This document shows, in pieces, positions 23,119 through 31,808 of a stretch of DNA of 35,123 nucleotides (the first letter of the stretch is position 1; each line of letters begins with the position of its first letter). Under the pieces are notes generated by a model. It was not told the origin of the DNA, did no database searches, and worked only from the letters and a program-made list of their open reading frames with translations. Source of the DNA: an uncultured Prevotella sp. (GTDB taxonomy: Bacteria; Bacteroidota; Bacteroidia; Bacteroidales; Bacteroidaceae); the NCBI GenBank assembly GCA_900314455.1, contig OMVI01000117.1, forward strand, positions 1-35,123, given 5' to 3'. The position numbers and the translations under genes are program-made.

Positions 23119-26100
23119 TTACTTATATATCTTCTCAATCTCTGCACCATTATAATAATGTAGCAGGATTTCGTCGTACTTGTAGCCTTTCTCGCCCATT
23201 ACGGCTGCGCCAATCTGACAAAGACCGACGCCATGGCCCCATCCGGCTCCGCTGATATGGAACTTCTGTGGCACTCCATCTACGATGTCAAGTTTGTCGA
23301 CAACGAAAGCTGAGCTGTAAAGGTGACTCTTGCTGAGCGCACGGCGTATCTCCAGTTCCTTGCCGATTGTGAAAGTCAACTTCGTTCCGACAATTTTCAG
23401 GCGCGAGATGCGTCCGCTGCGTCCGCGTTCAAGTGGTATGAGGTCGACGATTTGCCCAAAGTCCATGTTCAACTTCTCGTTGATAAGCTTGGAAATCTCC
23501 TCCTGCGTGTAGTCGACATGCCAACGGTAGAAGTCATGAGTCTCTTGGTCGTAGCCGTTGAGGACCTGCGACAGGACCTTTGCATCGTGAGTGTTGCAGA
23601 ACGATACTGGCTCTGCGAGTATCCACTTGCGTGCTGCCGACTCTATAGTTAAGTCCGGAACGTCCGTTGAAGGATGCTGGACGTCGGGCGCAGTGTCACG
23701 AACGGCGCGCAGATAGCTCTTCGGATTGTTGTCCCAACAGTACTGATATTCCTCTGTAACGCCACCGCAGCATTTGCCGAAGCGTGCGTCGCAGATTGCG
23801 CCGTCTGCTGTCAGTATCTGTCCGCGTGTAAGCCTGACAGCCTCGGCAACATGCTTGTTGGTTGCCATAGTAATGCCCTGGTAGCGCTGACAGTGGTCGT
23901 CGGCGCAGACATCGAATATCGTGTGGTCCTCACGGTCGTACCAACGGATGAGCTCATCGTCCTTCTTGACGAACGAGAAGAAACTGTTACCGCCTTCACT
24001 GGCATCGCGGCGACGCTTCATCTGTGCAAGAAGCCAACTGCGGGATATAACTGCGTGAGCCTTGAGCAGCTCCAATGACGACGTTGCTTTCATCTCGCTC
24101 GATATGACACTTACAAGATACGTCTCAACCGGCAGCTCGTTAATGGCGCAAATCTTGTCGGCTTCGACTACGAGATGCAGTGTTCCCTGGAACGTTTGTG
24201 TCTCTTGTCGCTCCCAGTGGAAGCCTATGCCGATGGTGACATCGTACAGTGAGAATGACGACTCTTTGTCTTTCGGCGTGAAGCGAAGTTCCCGGTATTG
24301 GTTGCCATTCCACAGAATGCCGCCTTCGGAGAACTCCACGACCTGGTCGCCGGTTATCTGTTCGCCTTTCGCCATGTACGGAGCGTTGAGGCGGAAGTGT
24401 ATTTTCTGTGCGCTGACGATACCAACCGATACCTCAGGCTCGTGTTTTTTCTTAAGTTGGTGGTGCTGTTTGCCGCTGTTCTTGATTTTGTTTATTACTT
24501 CGGCAAACTGACTCTCGTCGAGCGAGACTTCCTTTAGTATATTGCTTGCTGTCGTTCCGTCAATGCGCTCAAAGTCCTCCTGGCGTGGCGTGATGATAAG
24601 TCCAGCCATGTCGAGAGCGCCAGGGCTGACAAGCATCTTGCTGTCGTCATCGGCAGAATAGCAGTCTGGACGGTGCTTGCGGCGTGGGAACACTACGCTC
24701 AGGTAATCGTCCTCGCTTCGCCATGCCACAATGTTCATCATTGGTTCGCTGTCGTCCTCGGGCAGAGCATCGAAGACAATGCGGAACAAAGCATTGTCGG
24801 TTTCGGCATTGCGGCTTCTGATGAGCAGTGCAGGACATACATAGTCGCTGATGACCGATATGTCGCCGTCTTCCCCAACAGAGTAGACGACGTCGAGATT
24901 ACGGCTCAACCGCTGCCAGGACTGCTGCAATGGCAGTACACCACTTGTCCCGGCTTGGAAGTGCATGTGGTCGGGAGCACTCGCTCCGCACTTCGGTCCG
25001 TTGTAGAACACCATCAAGTTGCCATAGTCAGATAACAGTTTGTGAATCTCCCGATAATTGCCGAGTATCCGTTGAGGCTGATGCTTGCGTGCAGGGATGG
25101 TGAAATGTACCGGAAGAATTGGGAACGGGTTTATCAGTAGCTCAAATTTGTCGTCGATAGCCTTTGTCATCTGCACCGCCGGGCGGTTCTTCTCGCAGAG
25201 GAAACACGGGCGGGCTGCTATTGTTTTCTTGTCAATCTTCGCACCGGTGCTTACCATTCGTGCCGGATTAAACTGTGCACGGATGGTGTTGTCTCCTACT
25301 GACAGTTCGCGGGTCTTCACGTCGTGGAGTTCGCGGTAGCGTTTACGGGTGTCGTCCCAGGTCTCAATCTGACGTGAGAAGAAACGCAGCAAGCTACCGT
25401 CGTCATCATCTGCAACGCCTTTATTCATACGTTGGCGTGCGAGAATTTCAATCGTACGCAGTCTGTCTTTGTATAGGTTGTTCGCATTTACACGTTCGAC
25501 GCTTAGGTTGGCGTCACTGTTGCCACCCCAGCGGCGGCAGAGGTACAATTCGCTGAATATCCTTCCGATGCGGAACCGACGGCTGAAGGCAAGTCCCATG
25601 GCATAGTCCTCACCGTAGCTTGTGTTCGGGAAGCGAATCTGACGGGCAAGTGGCGTGAAGAAAGCACGCGGTGCCCCGAGTCCGTTGATGCGCAATGCGT
25701 TGTTGCAACCATTCTCGTCGGTCCACTCTTTGTGGTCGATGAGACCCGGCGGCAGTGTGTTAAGCTCAAAATCGCACATCCGGTACGAGCCAACTATCAT
25801 TGCGGCTTTCTGCTTCCGGAAAGCGTCGACAATCTGTTGCAGAGTCTTTGGCGACGAATAGAGGTCGTCGCTGTCGAGCTGAACGGCGAAACGGCCGCAT
25901 CGCTCGTCGTCGATGGCGCAGTTCCAGCAGCCTCCTATGCCCAGGTCGGTGCGTGTTGGGATGATGTGGATTAGAGAAACCTCCCCCGGCCCCTCCGAAG
26001 GAGAGGTGATGGAAGAATGACTTGTGGTTGTCTTTCCTTTGTCAGAACTATCGGAAAGACCTTGTTTTAATCCTTTGATTATATGTTCTATAATCTCCGT

Positions 26101-26985
26101 TGTCTTGTCCGTGCTGTGGTTGTCAACAACGATGACGTTGAACTTGAAAGTCGTTTTCTGGCCCAAAGCCGACTCGATGGCGTGGCGAATAGTCTTTTCA
26201 CGGTTGTAAACTGGAATGACGACGGATGCTTCAACATCGAAATGCTGTTCGCCGAAGTCCGGTTGACGATACAGACTGGTATTTACCAAAGCACCGATGG
26301 CTTCGATATGCTCCGTTGCAACTTTCTCCATCTCGACTTGAACGTCACGGTTGTGTGGGTTGACATAGTCGAACTGTTTCTCACCACTGCGACGGCGGTC
26401 GGTCTCTTGCTCAGTGTAGAGATATTCTCCGAGGTGTAGTATGCGTCCTTTGCGGCTCAGATAGAGTCGTAAGTCATACCAACCGGCATACTTCCAATTG
26501 GCATCTGCATGCTCACGGGCGTAAGAGCGCAACGCCTCAGTTGGCATCAGGACAATCGCACCGAAGTCGAAATCATCGCGGACGCTACCCAGCTGATAGT
26601 CTATTGCAGGATGAGCCGTTCGCTTTCCGTCTGCTTCCGCGTACCGGTCGCCATAGACGAGCGTTGCTCCGCTGTCTGCTGCCACTTCAATAATTCGCTC
26701 TATGGAATGGTAGCCAAGCTCAATGGGCGTGTCCTTTATAATGAACAGGACGTAACCAGTGTCCGCTGCATCAGCCATTGACAGTACTGCGCGGCTCGAC
26801 AAGACGCTGTCGACGATTACGAAAGAAGTTCCTTCAGGAGGTGTATTTGTTTTGGCGAAGCTGTAATCGACGAGCAGGTGGATGTGCTCCACGGCATTAC
26901 TCTGGCGCAGTTGGGAAATCAACGGAAGAGAGGAGGCAATGTCTGTGCACGGAAGAAAGCAGTCGGCCATTTCTTTTAATCTCAT
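23119..26985 (-). CDS. GT2 / DUF4922 / SpoIID-LytB multidomain fusion protein
   Basis: A 1288-residue protein with four modules. Residues about 30-200 look like a degenerate GT-A domain ([39 protein letters not shown]). Residues 250-500 are a GT2 domain ([31 protein letters not shown] at 370-374). Residues 535-835 match DUF4922, with CFLC at 594-597 and PDHMHFQAG carrying HxHxQ at 673-677, a motif like that of GalT or Ap4A phosphorylase nucleotidyl-handling enzymes. Residues 850-1288 are a SpoIID/LytB domain, a lytic transglycosylase family, with the likely catalytic Glu964 in SVISSEM and the signature [15 protein letters not shown] at 1246-1260. ATG 26985 is used because the promoter box at 27009-27016 lies inside the longer frame starting at 27111. 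No signal peptide is seen, which is odd for a peptidoglycan enzyme. Residues of about 310-336 are a repeat-derived insertion within the GT2 domain. Confidence 0.85.
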   Translation of the reverse strand: MRLKEMADCFLPCTDIASSLPLISQLRQSNAVEHIHLLVDYSFAKTNTPPEGTSFVIVDSVLSSRAVLSMADAADTGYVLFIIKDTPIELGYHSIERIIEVAADSGATLVYGDRYAEADGKRTAHPAIDYQLGSVRDDFDFGAIVLMPTEALRSYAREHADANWKYAGWYDLRLYLSRKGRILHLGEYLYTEQETDRRRSGEKQFDYVNPHNRDVQVEMEKVATEHIEAIGALVNTSLYRQPDFGEQHFDVEASVVIPVYNREKTIRHAIESALGQKTTFKFNVIVVDNHSTDKTTEIIEHIIKGLKQGLSDSSDKGKTTTSHSSITSPSEGPGEVSLIHIIPTRTDLGIGGCWNCAIDDERCGRFAVQLDSDDLYSSPKTLQQIVDAFRKQKAAMIVGSYRMCDFELNTLPPGLIDHKEWTDENGCNNALRINGLGAPRAFFTPLARQIRFPNTSYGEDYAMGLAFSRRFRIGRIFSELYLCRRWGGNSDANLSVERVNANNLYKDRLRTIEILARQRMNKGVADDDDGSLLRFFSRQIETWDDTRKRYRELHDVKTRELSVGDNTIRAQFNPARMVSTGAKIDKKTIAARPCFLCEKNRPAVQMTKAIDDKFELLINPFPILPVHFTIPARKHQPQRILGNYREIHKLLSDYGNLMVFYNGPKCGASAPDHMHFQAGTSGVLPLQQSWQRLSRNLDVVYSVGEDGDISVISDYVCPALLIRSRNAETDNALFRIVFDALPEDDSEPMMNIVAWRSEDDYLSVVFPRRKHRPDCYSADDDSKMLVSPGALDMAGLIITPRQEDFERIDGTTASNILKEVSLDESQFAEVINKIKNSGKQHHQLKKKHEPEVSVGIVSAQKIHFRLNAPYMAKGEQITGDQVVEFSEGGILWNGNQYRELRFTPKDKESSFSLYDVTIGIGFHWERQETQTFQGTLHLVVEADKICAINELPVETYLVSVISSEMKATSSLELLKAHAVISRSWLLAQMKRRRDASEGGNSFFSFVKKDDELIRWYDREDHTIFDVCADDHCQRYQGITMATNKHVAEAVRLTRGQILTADGAICDARFGKCCGGVTEEYQYCWDNNPKSYLRAVRDTAPDVQHPSTDVPDLTIESAARKWILAEPVSFCNTHDAKVLSQVLNGYDQETHDFYRWHVDYTQEEISKLINEKLNMDFGQIVDLIPLERGRSGRISRLKIVGTKLTFTIGKELEIRRALSKSHLYSSAFVVDKLDIVDGVPQKFHISGAGWGHGVGLCQIGAAVMGEKGYKYDEILLHYYNGAEIEKIYK
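25978..26010. repeat. Family B repeat inserted in frame in the GT2 domain
   Basis: CCTCCCCCGGCCCCTCCGAA followed by GGAGAGGTGATGG. In the leftward gene it encodes [11 protein letters not shown], comparable to SEGLGEAPS in the MFS protein. It separates the helix IEHIIKGLK from the strand [19 protein letters not shown] of an otherwise normal GT-A fold. Confidence 0.7.
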
Positions 26986-27008
26986 GATTTGTTTTTGATT
27001 TTTAAGTG

Positions 27009-27016
27009 CAAACTTA
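27009..27016 (-). promoter_or_regulatory. -7 box of the fusion-MFS operon
   Basis: TAAGTTTG on the minus strand, 24 nt before ATG 26985. The -33 box is weak or too far (a TTG lies 27 nt upstream). It sits back to back with the rlmN promoter. Confidence 0.5.
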
Positions 27017-27057
27017 CGAATTTTTTTCCGATTATCATCATTTGCAACACCCTTTTC

Positions 27058-27088
27058 TTTGTCATTTCGCTCTTTTGATGTATCTTTG
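27058..27088 (+). promoter_or_regulatory. Promoter of the rlmN operon
   Basis: TTTG (27058-27061), 19 nt spacing, TATCTTTG (27081-27088). Start of transcription near 27094 and a leader of about 24 nt to ATG 27118. Confidence 0.75.
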
Positions 27089-27117
27089 CACAAAAGAACA
27101 CAACGGGACAAAACATT

Positions 27118-28170
27118 ATGGACTCAGAGAAAAGACATCTTTTGGGACTCACTCTCGATGAACTGAAGGGCGTGGCACATGAGGCCGGGCTGCCTCCTTT
27201 TGCAGGAAAGCAACTTGCCCAATGGCTTTACGGACGTCATGTCAGAAGCATTGACGACATGACCGATATTTCGAAGAAAGGTCGCGAGACACTGAAGGCG
27301 AACTACGATATTGGCTGTATGGAACCAACTGATGCCCAACGCTCAAAGGACGGGACCATAAAATACTTGTTCCCGACCAGAGATGGCAAGTTCATCGAGA
27401 CCGTTTACATACCAGAAGGAGCCCGTGCCACACTGTGTGTGTCGTCGCAAGTGGGCTGCAAGATGAACTGCTTGTTCTGTCAGACAGGCAAACAGGGATT
27501 CCACGGAAACCTCACTGCGACCGACATCCTCAATCAAGTGTATTCGATACCTGAGCGTGACCGGCTTACTAACATTGTGTTCATGGGACAGGGCGAGCCG
27601 ATGGACAATCTCGATAGCGTCCTGCGTGCAACTGAAATCCTTACTGCGCCGTATGGCTATTCGTGGAGTCCGAAGCGAATTACCGTGAGCAGCGTTGGCG
27701 TAAAGTGCAAACTGAAGCGCTTCCTGGAAGAAAGCGAATGCCATGTAGCTATAAGTTTGCACTCGCCATTTCCCGAGCAGCGTGCTGAACTGATGCCGGC
27801 AGAGAAGGCGATGTCAATAGAAGACGTTGTCGATTTGCTTCGGAACTACGACTTCGCACACCAACGTCGCCTGTCGTTCGAGTATATTGTCTTTGGTGGA
27901 GTAAACGATTCGATGGAGCATGCACGCGCAATCGTAAAGCTGCTTGGCGGTCTTTTCTGCCGTGTAAACCTCATACGGTTCCACCAAATACCAAATGTGC
28001 CGTTGCATGGAGCGTCGGAACAGACTATGGAACAGTTCCGCGACTATCTCACTCATCATGGTGTCTTCACCACAATACGTGCAAGTCGCGGTGAGGATAT
28101 ATACGCGGCGTGCGGTCTTTTGAGTACGGCAAAAGAACGGCTTGACAAGTCGAAAGAAAGCAAACAGTAA
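27118..28170 (+). CDS. rlmN: Dual-specificity 23S rRNA/tRNA A2503/A37 C2-methyltransferase
   Basis: A 350-residue radical SAM enzyme that methylates C2 of A2503 in 23S rRNA and, in characterised homologues, A37 of some tRNAs. The radical SAM cluster motif CKMNCLFC is at 114-121 (CxxxCxxC). It is preceded by [10 protein letters not shown] and followed by [13 protein letters not shown] and SLHSP. The second catalytic cysteine is C332 in [14 protein letters not shown]. The N-terminal [10 protein letters not shown] and [11 protein letters not shown] are the usual RlmN accessory domain. It is the first gene of a rightward operon; only 2 nt separate it from the DUF4837 gene. Confidence 0.97.
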   Translation: MDSEKRHLLGLTLDELKGVAHEAGLPPFAGKQLAQWLYGRHVRSIDDMTDISKKGRETLKANYDIGCMEPTDAQRSKDGTIKYLFPTRDGKFIETVYIPEGARATLCVSSQVGCKMNCLFCQTGKQGFHGNLTATDILNQVYSIPERDRLTNIVFMGQGEPMDNLDSVLRATEILTAPYGYSWSPKRITVSSVGVKCKLKRFLEESECHVAISLHSPFPEQRAELMPAEKAMSIEDVVDLLRNYDFAHQRRLSFEYIVFGGVNDSMEHARAIVKLLGGLFCRVNLIRFHQIPNVPLHGASEQTMEQFRDYLTHHGVFTTIRASRGEDIYAACGLLSTAKERLDKSKESKQ

Positions 28171-28172
28171 CT

Positions 28173-29138
28173 ATGAACTGCCGTTGCACTCTCCTTATCA
28201 TCTTGTCGCTATGCCTGCTCGCCGTGTCATGCAGTGAAGAGACTGGTAAACCTGCAAGCAGCAGTCGCCAGTACCAGGTGCTTGTGATTGGCGACAAGGG
28301 TGGGGCGGTTGCCCGGGAGCTGTCGGACGCCGTTGAGGGACTACCCCAACCGGAGCCATCGTTCGATGTTCAGCAGTTGAAAGATACGGCATTGACTGAG
28401 CTTCAGAAACTTTCGCGGAGCATAGTGGTCGTCAATATTGATTCGAAGGCAGAGAAACCGACTCTGAAATATGAGCGGAACGTGTATGCTTCGCCGCAGA
28501 TAGTCGTCTCGGTTACGGCTCCGTCAGCAACCAGTCTGCGTGAATACACGCACGGCGGTCATATAAGAAAACTGCTTGAAGCCTTTGAACTCTCAACAAG
28601 CATTAAGACGTTGCAGCGGCAAAGCAATGCAAAGGCACAAAACGAGATAAGTAAAATGTTCGGTATCAGTATGCTGATACCATCGGATATGACTGCAAGC
28701 CGAAAGGGTAAGGACTTCCTTTGGCTGTCGAACAATACCAACGAGGGACTTGAGAACATTTGCGTCTATCGTGTAAACAGGACGGACGCAGAATTGAAAA
28801 TGGTCCGTGACAGTGTGATGAAGAAGAATATCCTCGGCGAACGCAACGATATGTACATGGAAACGGGCAAGTGCTGGCTCGCAAAGGACAATGTCTTGCA
28901 GGCAAAAGCATCGACAGTAGGCTCTCAAACGGAACCAGTAAGGTTCTACCATGGACTTTGGGACATGAGAAACGATGCCATGGGCGGTCCGTTTGCTTCG
29001 CTGGAGATACACAAAGGCACATACATTATATATATAGAGGGCTTCGTCTATGCTCCGGAGAGTAAGAAGCGGAACAAGATGAGGCGATTGGAGGCTTGCC
29101 TTTATTCGGCTTTGGGCCATTCACGGACAGCAAGATAA
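28173..29138 (+). CDS. DUF4837 family lipoprotein
   Basis: A 321-residue predicted lipoprotein: the signal peptide ends in LAVSC with Cys20 as the lipidated residue, followed by SEETGKPASSS. The mature part matches my memory of the DUF4837 family of Bacteroidetes (YQVLVIGDKGGAVARELSDA, NVYASPQIVVSVTAPS, ISMLIPSDMTASRKGKDFLW, FVYAPESKKRNKMRRLEACL). No function is known and no catalytic site is obvious. It follows rlmN after 2 nt and precedes the pdxA-like gene by 35 nt. It probably faces the periplasm or sits in the outer membrane. Confidence 0.85.
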   Translation: MNCRCTLLIILSLCLLAVSCSEETGKPASSSRQYQVLVIGDKGGAVARELSDAVEGLPQPEPSFDVQQLKDTALTELQKLSRSIVVVNIDSKAEKPTLKYERNVYASPQIVVSVTAPSATSLREYTHGGHIRKLLEAFELSTSIKTLQRQSNAKAQNEISKMFGISMLIPSDMTASRKGKDFLWLSNNTNEGLENICVYRVNRTDAELKMVRDSVMKKNILGERNDMYMETGKCWLAKDNVLQAKASTVGSQTEPVRFYHGLWDMRNDAMGGPFASLEIHKGTYIIYIEGFVYAPESKKRNKMRRLEACLYSALGHSRTAR

Positions 29139-29173
29139 TTTAATGAAAATACAAGATACAACAGATATTAAAT

Positions 29174-30316
29174 ATGGACGAAAATAAGAAGATACGTGTT
29201 GCGATTACCCAGGGCGACACAAACGGTATAGGCTACGAGCTGATTTTCAAGGCGCTTAGTGAACCTTCGATGCTGGAAATCTGTACTCCTATCATATACG
29301 GGTCGCCGAAAATAGCGACATATCACCACAATGCGCTCGACAGCGATATAAAGTTCACTATCATAAACAATGCCAACGAGGCTGCTGACGGAAGGATAAA
29401 CCTTCTCACAACGTTTGAGGATGAGGTGAAAGTTGAATTCGGAAAGCCTACGGAAGAGTCTGGCAACGCTGGCCTGAGAGCGATAGACAGAGCACTTGCC
29501 GACTATAACGAAGGCTTGTTCGACGTCCTTGTAACAGCTCCAATAGACAATAGTGACGCTTTCCAGTTCAGCGGTCAGAGCCGATACATCGAAGACCACA
29601 TGGAATGTGAGGGTCAGGGACTGTCGATTCTCGTATCCGACAGCTTGCGGATGGCGCTCGCCACGCGTAATCTTCCTTTGCATCAGGTTTCTGAGTCTAT
29701 AACAAAGGAAAGCATAGAGAATGCCATCAAGAAGTTCTACACAAGTCTGAAGCGTGACTTCCGTATTTCGAACCCTCGCATCGCGGTACTTTCTGTGAAC
29801 CCGAAGGCGGGCGACAACGGTCTGCTTGGCACCGAAGAGCAGGACATTCTCATTCCTGCGATAAAGGAACTGGCAGAGCAGGACATCCAAGCCTTTGGTC
29901 CGTACGCTGCAGACAAGCTCTTTGGCAGTGGCGACTACGACTATTTCGACGGTATTCTGGCTATGTACTACGACCAGGGACTTGCTCCGTTCCGTGCCAT
30001 TGCCGCTGATGAGGGCGTCAACTATACAGCCGGTCTGCCTATCGTTCGTACGTCACCGGAGATGAGCGCTTCGTTCGATATAGCCGGACACAATGAGGCT
30101 GAGCCGACGGCAATGCTCCATGCGATTTTCAACGCTATCGATATATTCCGTCATCGCAAAGAGTATGACGAGCCATTGGCTGATCCGTTGCAGAAGCTTT
30201 ACCACGAAAAGCGTGACGAGGGGGCAAAGGTGAGATACGCAATCCCCAAGAAACGTGACGACCGTGTTGCAGGACGCACCGACAGTAAGCCTGTTGATGG
30301 TGCGGCGGCAGAGTAG
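29174..30316 (+). CDS. PdxA-fold protein lacking metal-binding histidines
   Basis: A 380-residue protein clearly homologous to 4-hydroxythreonine-4-phosphate dehydrogenase of pyridoxal phosphate synthesis: RVAITQGDTNGIGYELIFKA, FDVLVTAPI, RISNPRIAVLSVNPKAGDNG, LLGTEEQDILIPA, FGPYAADKLFGSG, VNYTAGLPIVRTSP. The three histidines that bind the catalytic metal in PdxA (in GHTE, TTHLPL and MYHDQG) are all replaced: GQSR (Q135), ATRNLPL (N166) and MYYDQG (Y266). NPHAG reads NPKAG (K211), the usual HGTA after RTSP reads MSAS (297-300), and the lysine after TAPI is missing. Folding motifs are intact and the frame is open. It is either an inactive paralogue with a new role or a metal-independent variant. 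I therefore give no gene symbol. A low-complexity tail (residues about 355-380) ends the protein. Confidence 0.85.
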   Translation: MDENKKIRVAITQGDTNGIGYELIFKALSEPSMLEICTPIIYGSPKIATYHHNALDSDIKFTIINNANEAADGRINLLTTFEDEVKVEFGKPTEESGNAGLRAIDRALADYNEGLFDVLVTAPIDNSDAFQFSGQSRYIEDHMECEGQGLSILVSDSLRMALATRNLPLHQVSESITKESIENAIKKFYTSLKRDFRISNPRIAVLSVNPKAGDNGLLGTEEQDILIPAIKELAEQDIQAFGPYAADKLFGSGDYDYFDGILAMYYDQGLAPFRAIAADEGVNYTAGLPIVRTSPEMSASFDIAGHNEAEPTAMLHAIFNAIDIFRHRKEYDEPLADPLQKLYHEKRDEGAKVRYAIPKKRDDRVAGRTDSKPVDGAAAE

Positions 30317-30355
30317 TTGTTGGAATTGAAACGATGGAGATAGAGTAGGGGTAGA

Positions 30356-31402
30356 ATGAAGAAAAAGTATCAGAACGCCTTCTTTTTGTTCGGACTGGCT
30401 GTGCTTATCGTAATGATAACACAGCTTCCTTTCGCGCAGGTGTGGCAAGGCTTGCAGCATGCAGGCTATTGGTTCTTTGCTGTTGTTATACTATGGGCGT
30501 TCTTATACATATTCAATACCGGCGCTTGGTATATCATTATCAAGAACACCTCTTCATCGGCTAAGGAACGGAAATCACCCGTCAAGTTCTGGTGGCTGTA
30601 CAAAGTAACCATCTCCGGCTTTGCCCTTAACTACGCAACGCCGGGCGGACTGATGGGCGGAGAGCCTTACCGCATAATGGCTTTGGCTCCGAAGATAGGC
30701 ACGGAAAGGGCTTCGTCGTCGGTCATCCTCTATGTTATGACACACATCTTCAGCCATTTCTGGTTTTGGATGCTGAGCTCTGTACTCTTCTTCGTAACTC
30801 AGCGGGTGACAGTCTTTATGGCAATATTGCTGAGTATTGTGATAGCCGTGTGCCTTCTGGCTATCTGGTTTTTCCTCAAAGGCTACAAGCGGGGGCTCGC
30901 TGTCAGTGGAATGCGTCTTCTGAGCCATATTCCGGGAATGCACCGGCGCGCCAATCGGTTTATAGAAAGCCATCGGGAGCAACTCGATACCATAGACAAG
31001 CAGATTGCTTCGCTTCACAATCAGAATCCGCGGACATTCGTCAGTGTCGTTCTCCTGGAGCTTACATGCCGCTTTTGCAGTGCGTTGGAGGTGTTCTTCT
31101 GCCTTATGGTGCTCTATACGTCAGTAAACTTCATCGACTGTATACTTATAATTGCGTTCACGACACTGTTCGCCAATCTGCTTTTCTTCATGCCTTTGCA
31201 GCTTGGCGGGCGCGAAGGAGGTTTCCTAATGTCGACAACGGGACTCGGACTGACGTCCGGAGCAGGCATATTTGTCGCTCTCATCGTTCGTGTTCGTGAA
31301 CTTGTCTGGACCGCTATAGGCTTGTTGCTCATTAAGATTGAGAAGAGAAACAAAGAAAGAAATGACTCTTCGCAAACGTCCGAACAGCCACAAAAACCGT
31401 AA
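30356..31402 (+). CDS. YbhN/UPF0104-like integral membrane protein (flippase-like)
   Basis: A 348-residue membrane protein with seven to eight predicted transmembrane helices. It matches the lysylphosphatidylglycerol synthase transmembrane/UPF0104 family: [36 protein letters not shown] with the conserved PGGxGGE loop, and [12 protein letters not shown] near 280. Members without a synthase domain are thought to be lipid flippases or of unknown function. No MprF catalytic domain follows. It is the last gene of the rlmN operon, 39 nt after the PdxA-like gene, with a weak palindrome (GTAAATA-A-TATTTAC, 31399-31413) at its end. Confidence 0.85.
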   Translation: MKKKYQNAFFLFGLAVLIVMITQLPFAQVWQGLQHAGYWFFAVVILWAFLYIFNTGAWYIIIKNTSSSAKERKSPVKFWWLYKVTISGFALNYATPGGLMGGEPYRIMALAPKIGTERASSSVILYVMTHIFSHFWFWMLSSVLFFVTQRVTVFMAILLSIVIAVCLLAIWFFLKGYKRGLAVSGMRLLSHIPGMHRRANRFIESHREQLDTIDKQIASLHNQNPRTFVSVVLLELTCRFCSALEVFFCLMVLYTSVNFIDCILIIAFTTLFANLLFFMPLQLGGREGGFLMSTTGLGLTSGAGIFVALIVRVRELVWTAIGLLLIKIEKRNKERNDSSQTSEQPQKP

Positions 31403-31442
31403 ATAATATTTACAGCAAAACGAAAGCTACCGAATTGGCTCG

Positions 31443-31529
31443 CAAAAGCTGACCTTTCGCATTGCAAAACCTAAGGTTTCACCGCCTAAAACATATCCTT
31501 TTGGAAGCTCAAAGCTGACCTTTTGCAGC
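31443..31529. repeat. Direct repeats of a CAAAAGCTGACCTTT unit
   Basis: CAAAAGCTGACCTTTCGCAT followed by TGCAAAA at 31443-31469, and CAAAGCTGACCTTTTGCAGC at 31510-31529, spaced about 66 nt. Each contains AAAGCTGACCTTT, and the first has the partial dyad GCAAAAGCT/ATTGCAAAA. A related fragment, TCAAAGCTGAACTTTCG, occurs at 18753-18769 beside a family C unit. Confidence 0.5.
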
Positions 31530-31753
31530 ACCGTTGATAATCAGTCAGTTACGAAGATAAAAACAACGAGGAACGAAAAAGAAAAATTCGGACATGGTGA
31601 GCATCATAGTTTAGCTTTATTTCCACTGTGAGGACGAACCTTGAGGAAGTCCATTCGCATTGTAAAAGTGAACCATGCAAGCTGTTGTTCCGGTTTGCAT
31701 AGTTGCTTAGACATTTGCGGATATTCATAAAGAATAAAAAAAGTCTGCCAAAA

Positions 31754-31786
31754 TTGCAGCTATATGAAATAAAATATGTAATTTTG
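31754..31786 (+). promoter_or_regulatory. Promoter of the sigma-54 activator operon
   Basis: TTG (31754-31756), 22 nt spacing, TAATTTTG (31779-31786). Start near 31792 and a leader of about 17 nt to ATG 31809. Confidence 0.6.
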
Positions 31787-31808
31787 TCAGCCAATTGGAA
31801 TTACGAAT

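Larger units (their letters stand above)
31403..31808. other. Intergenic region with short direct repeats and a promoter
   Basis: I see no gene. It contains two direct copies of CAAA(A)GCTGACCTTT (31443-31469 and 31510-31529) and the sigma-54 activator gene promoter at 31754-31786. The remainder has no recognisable feature. Confidence 0.6.

Noticed and set aside
26986-27111. N-terminal extension of the SpoIID fusion from the start at 27111
   Set aside because: The promoter -7 box (27009-27016) lies within it and the extra residues are lysine/arginine-rich with no homology signal.
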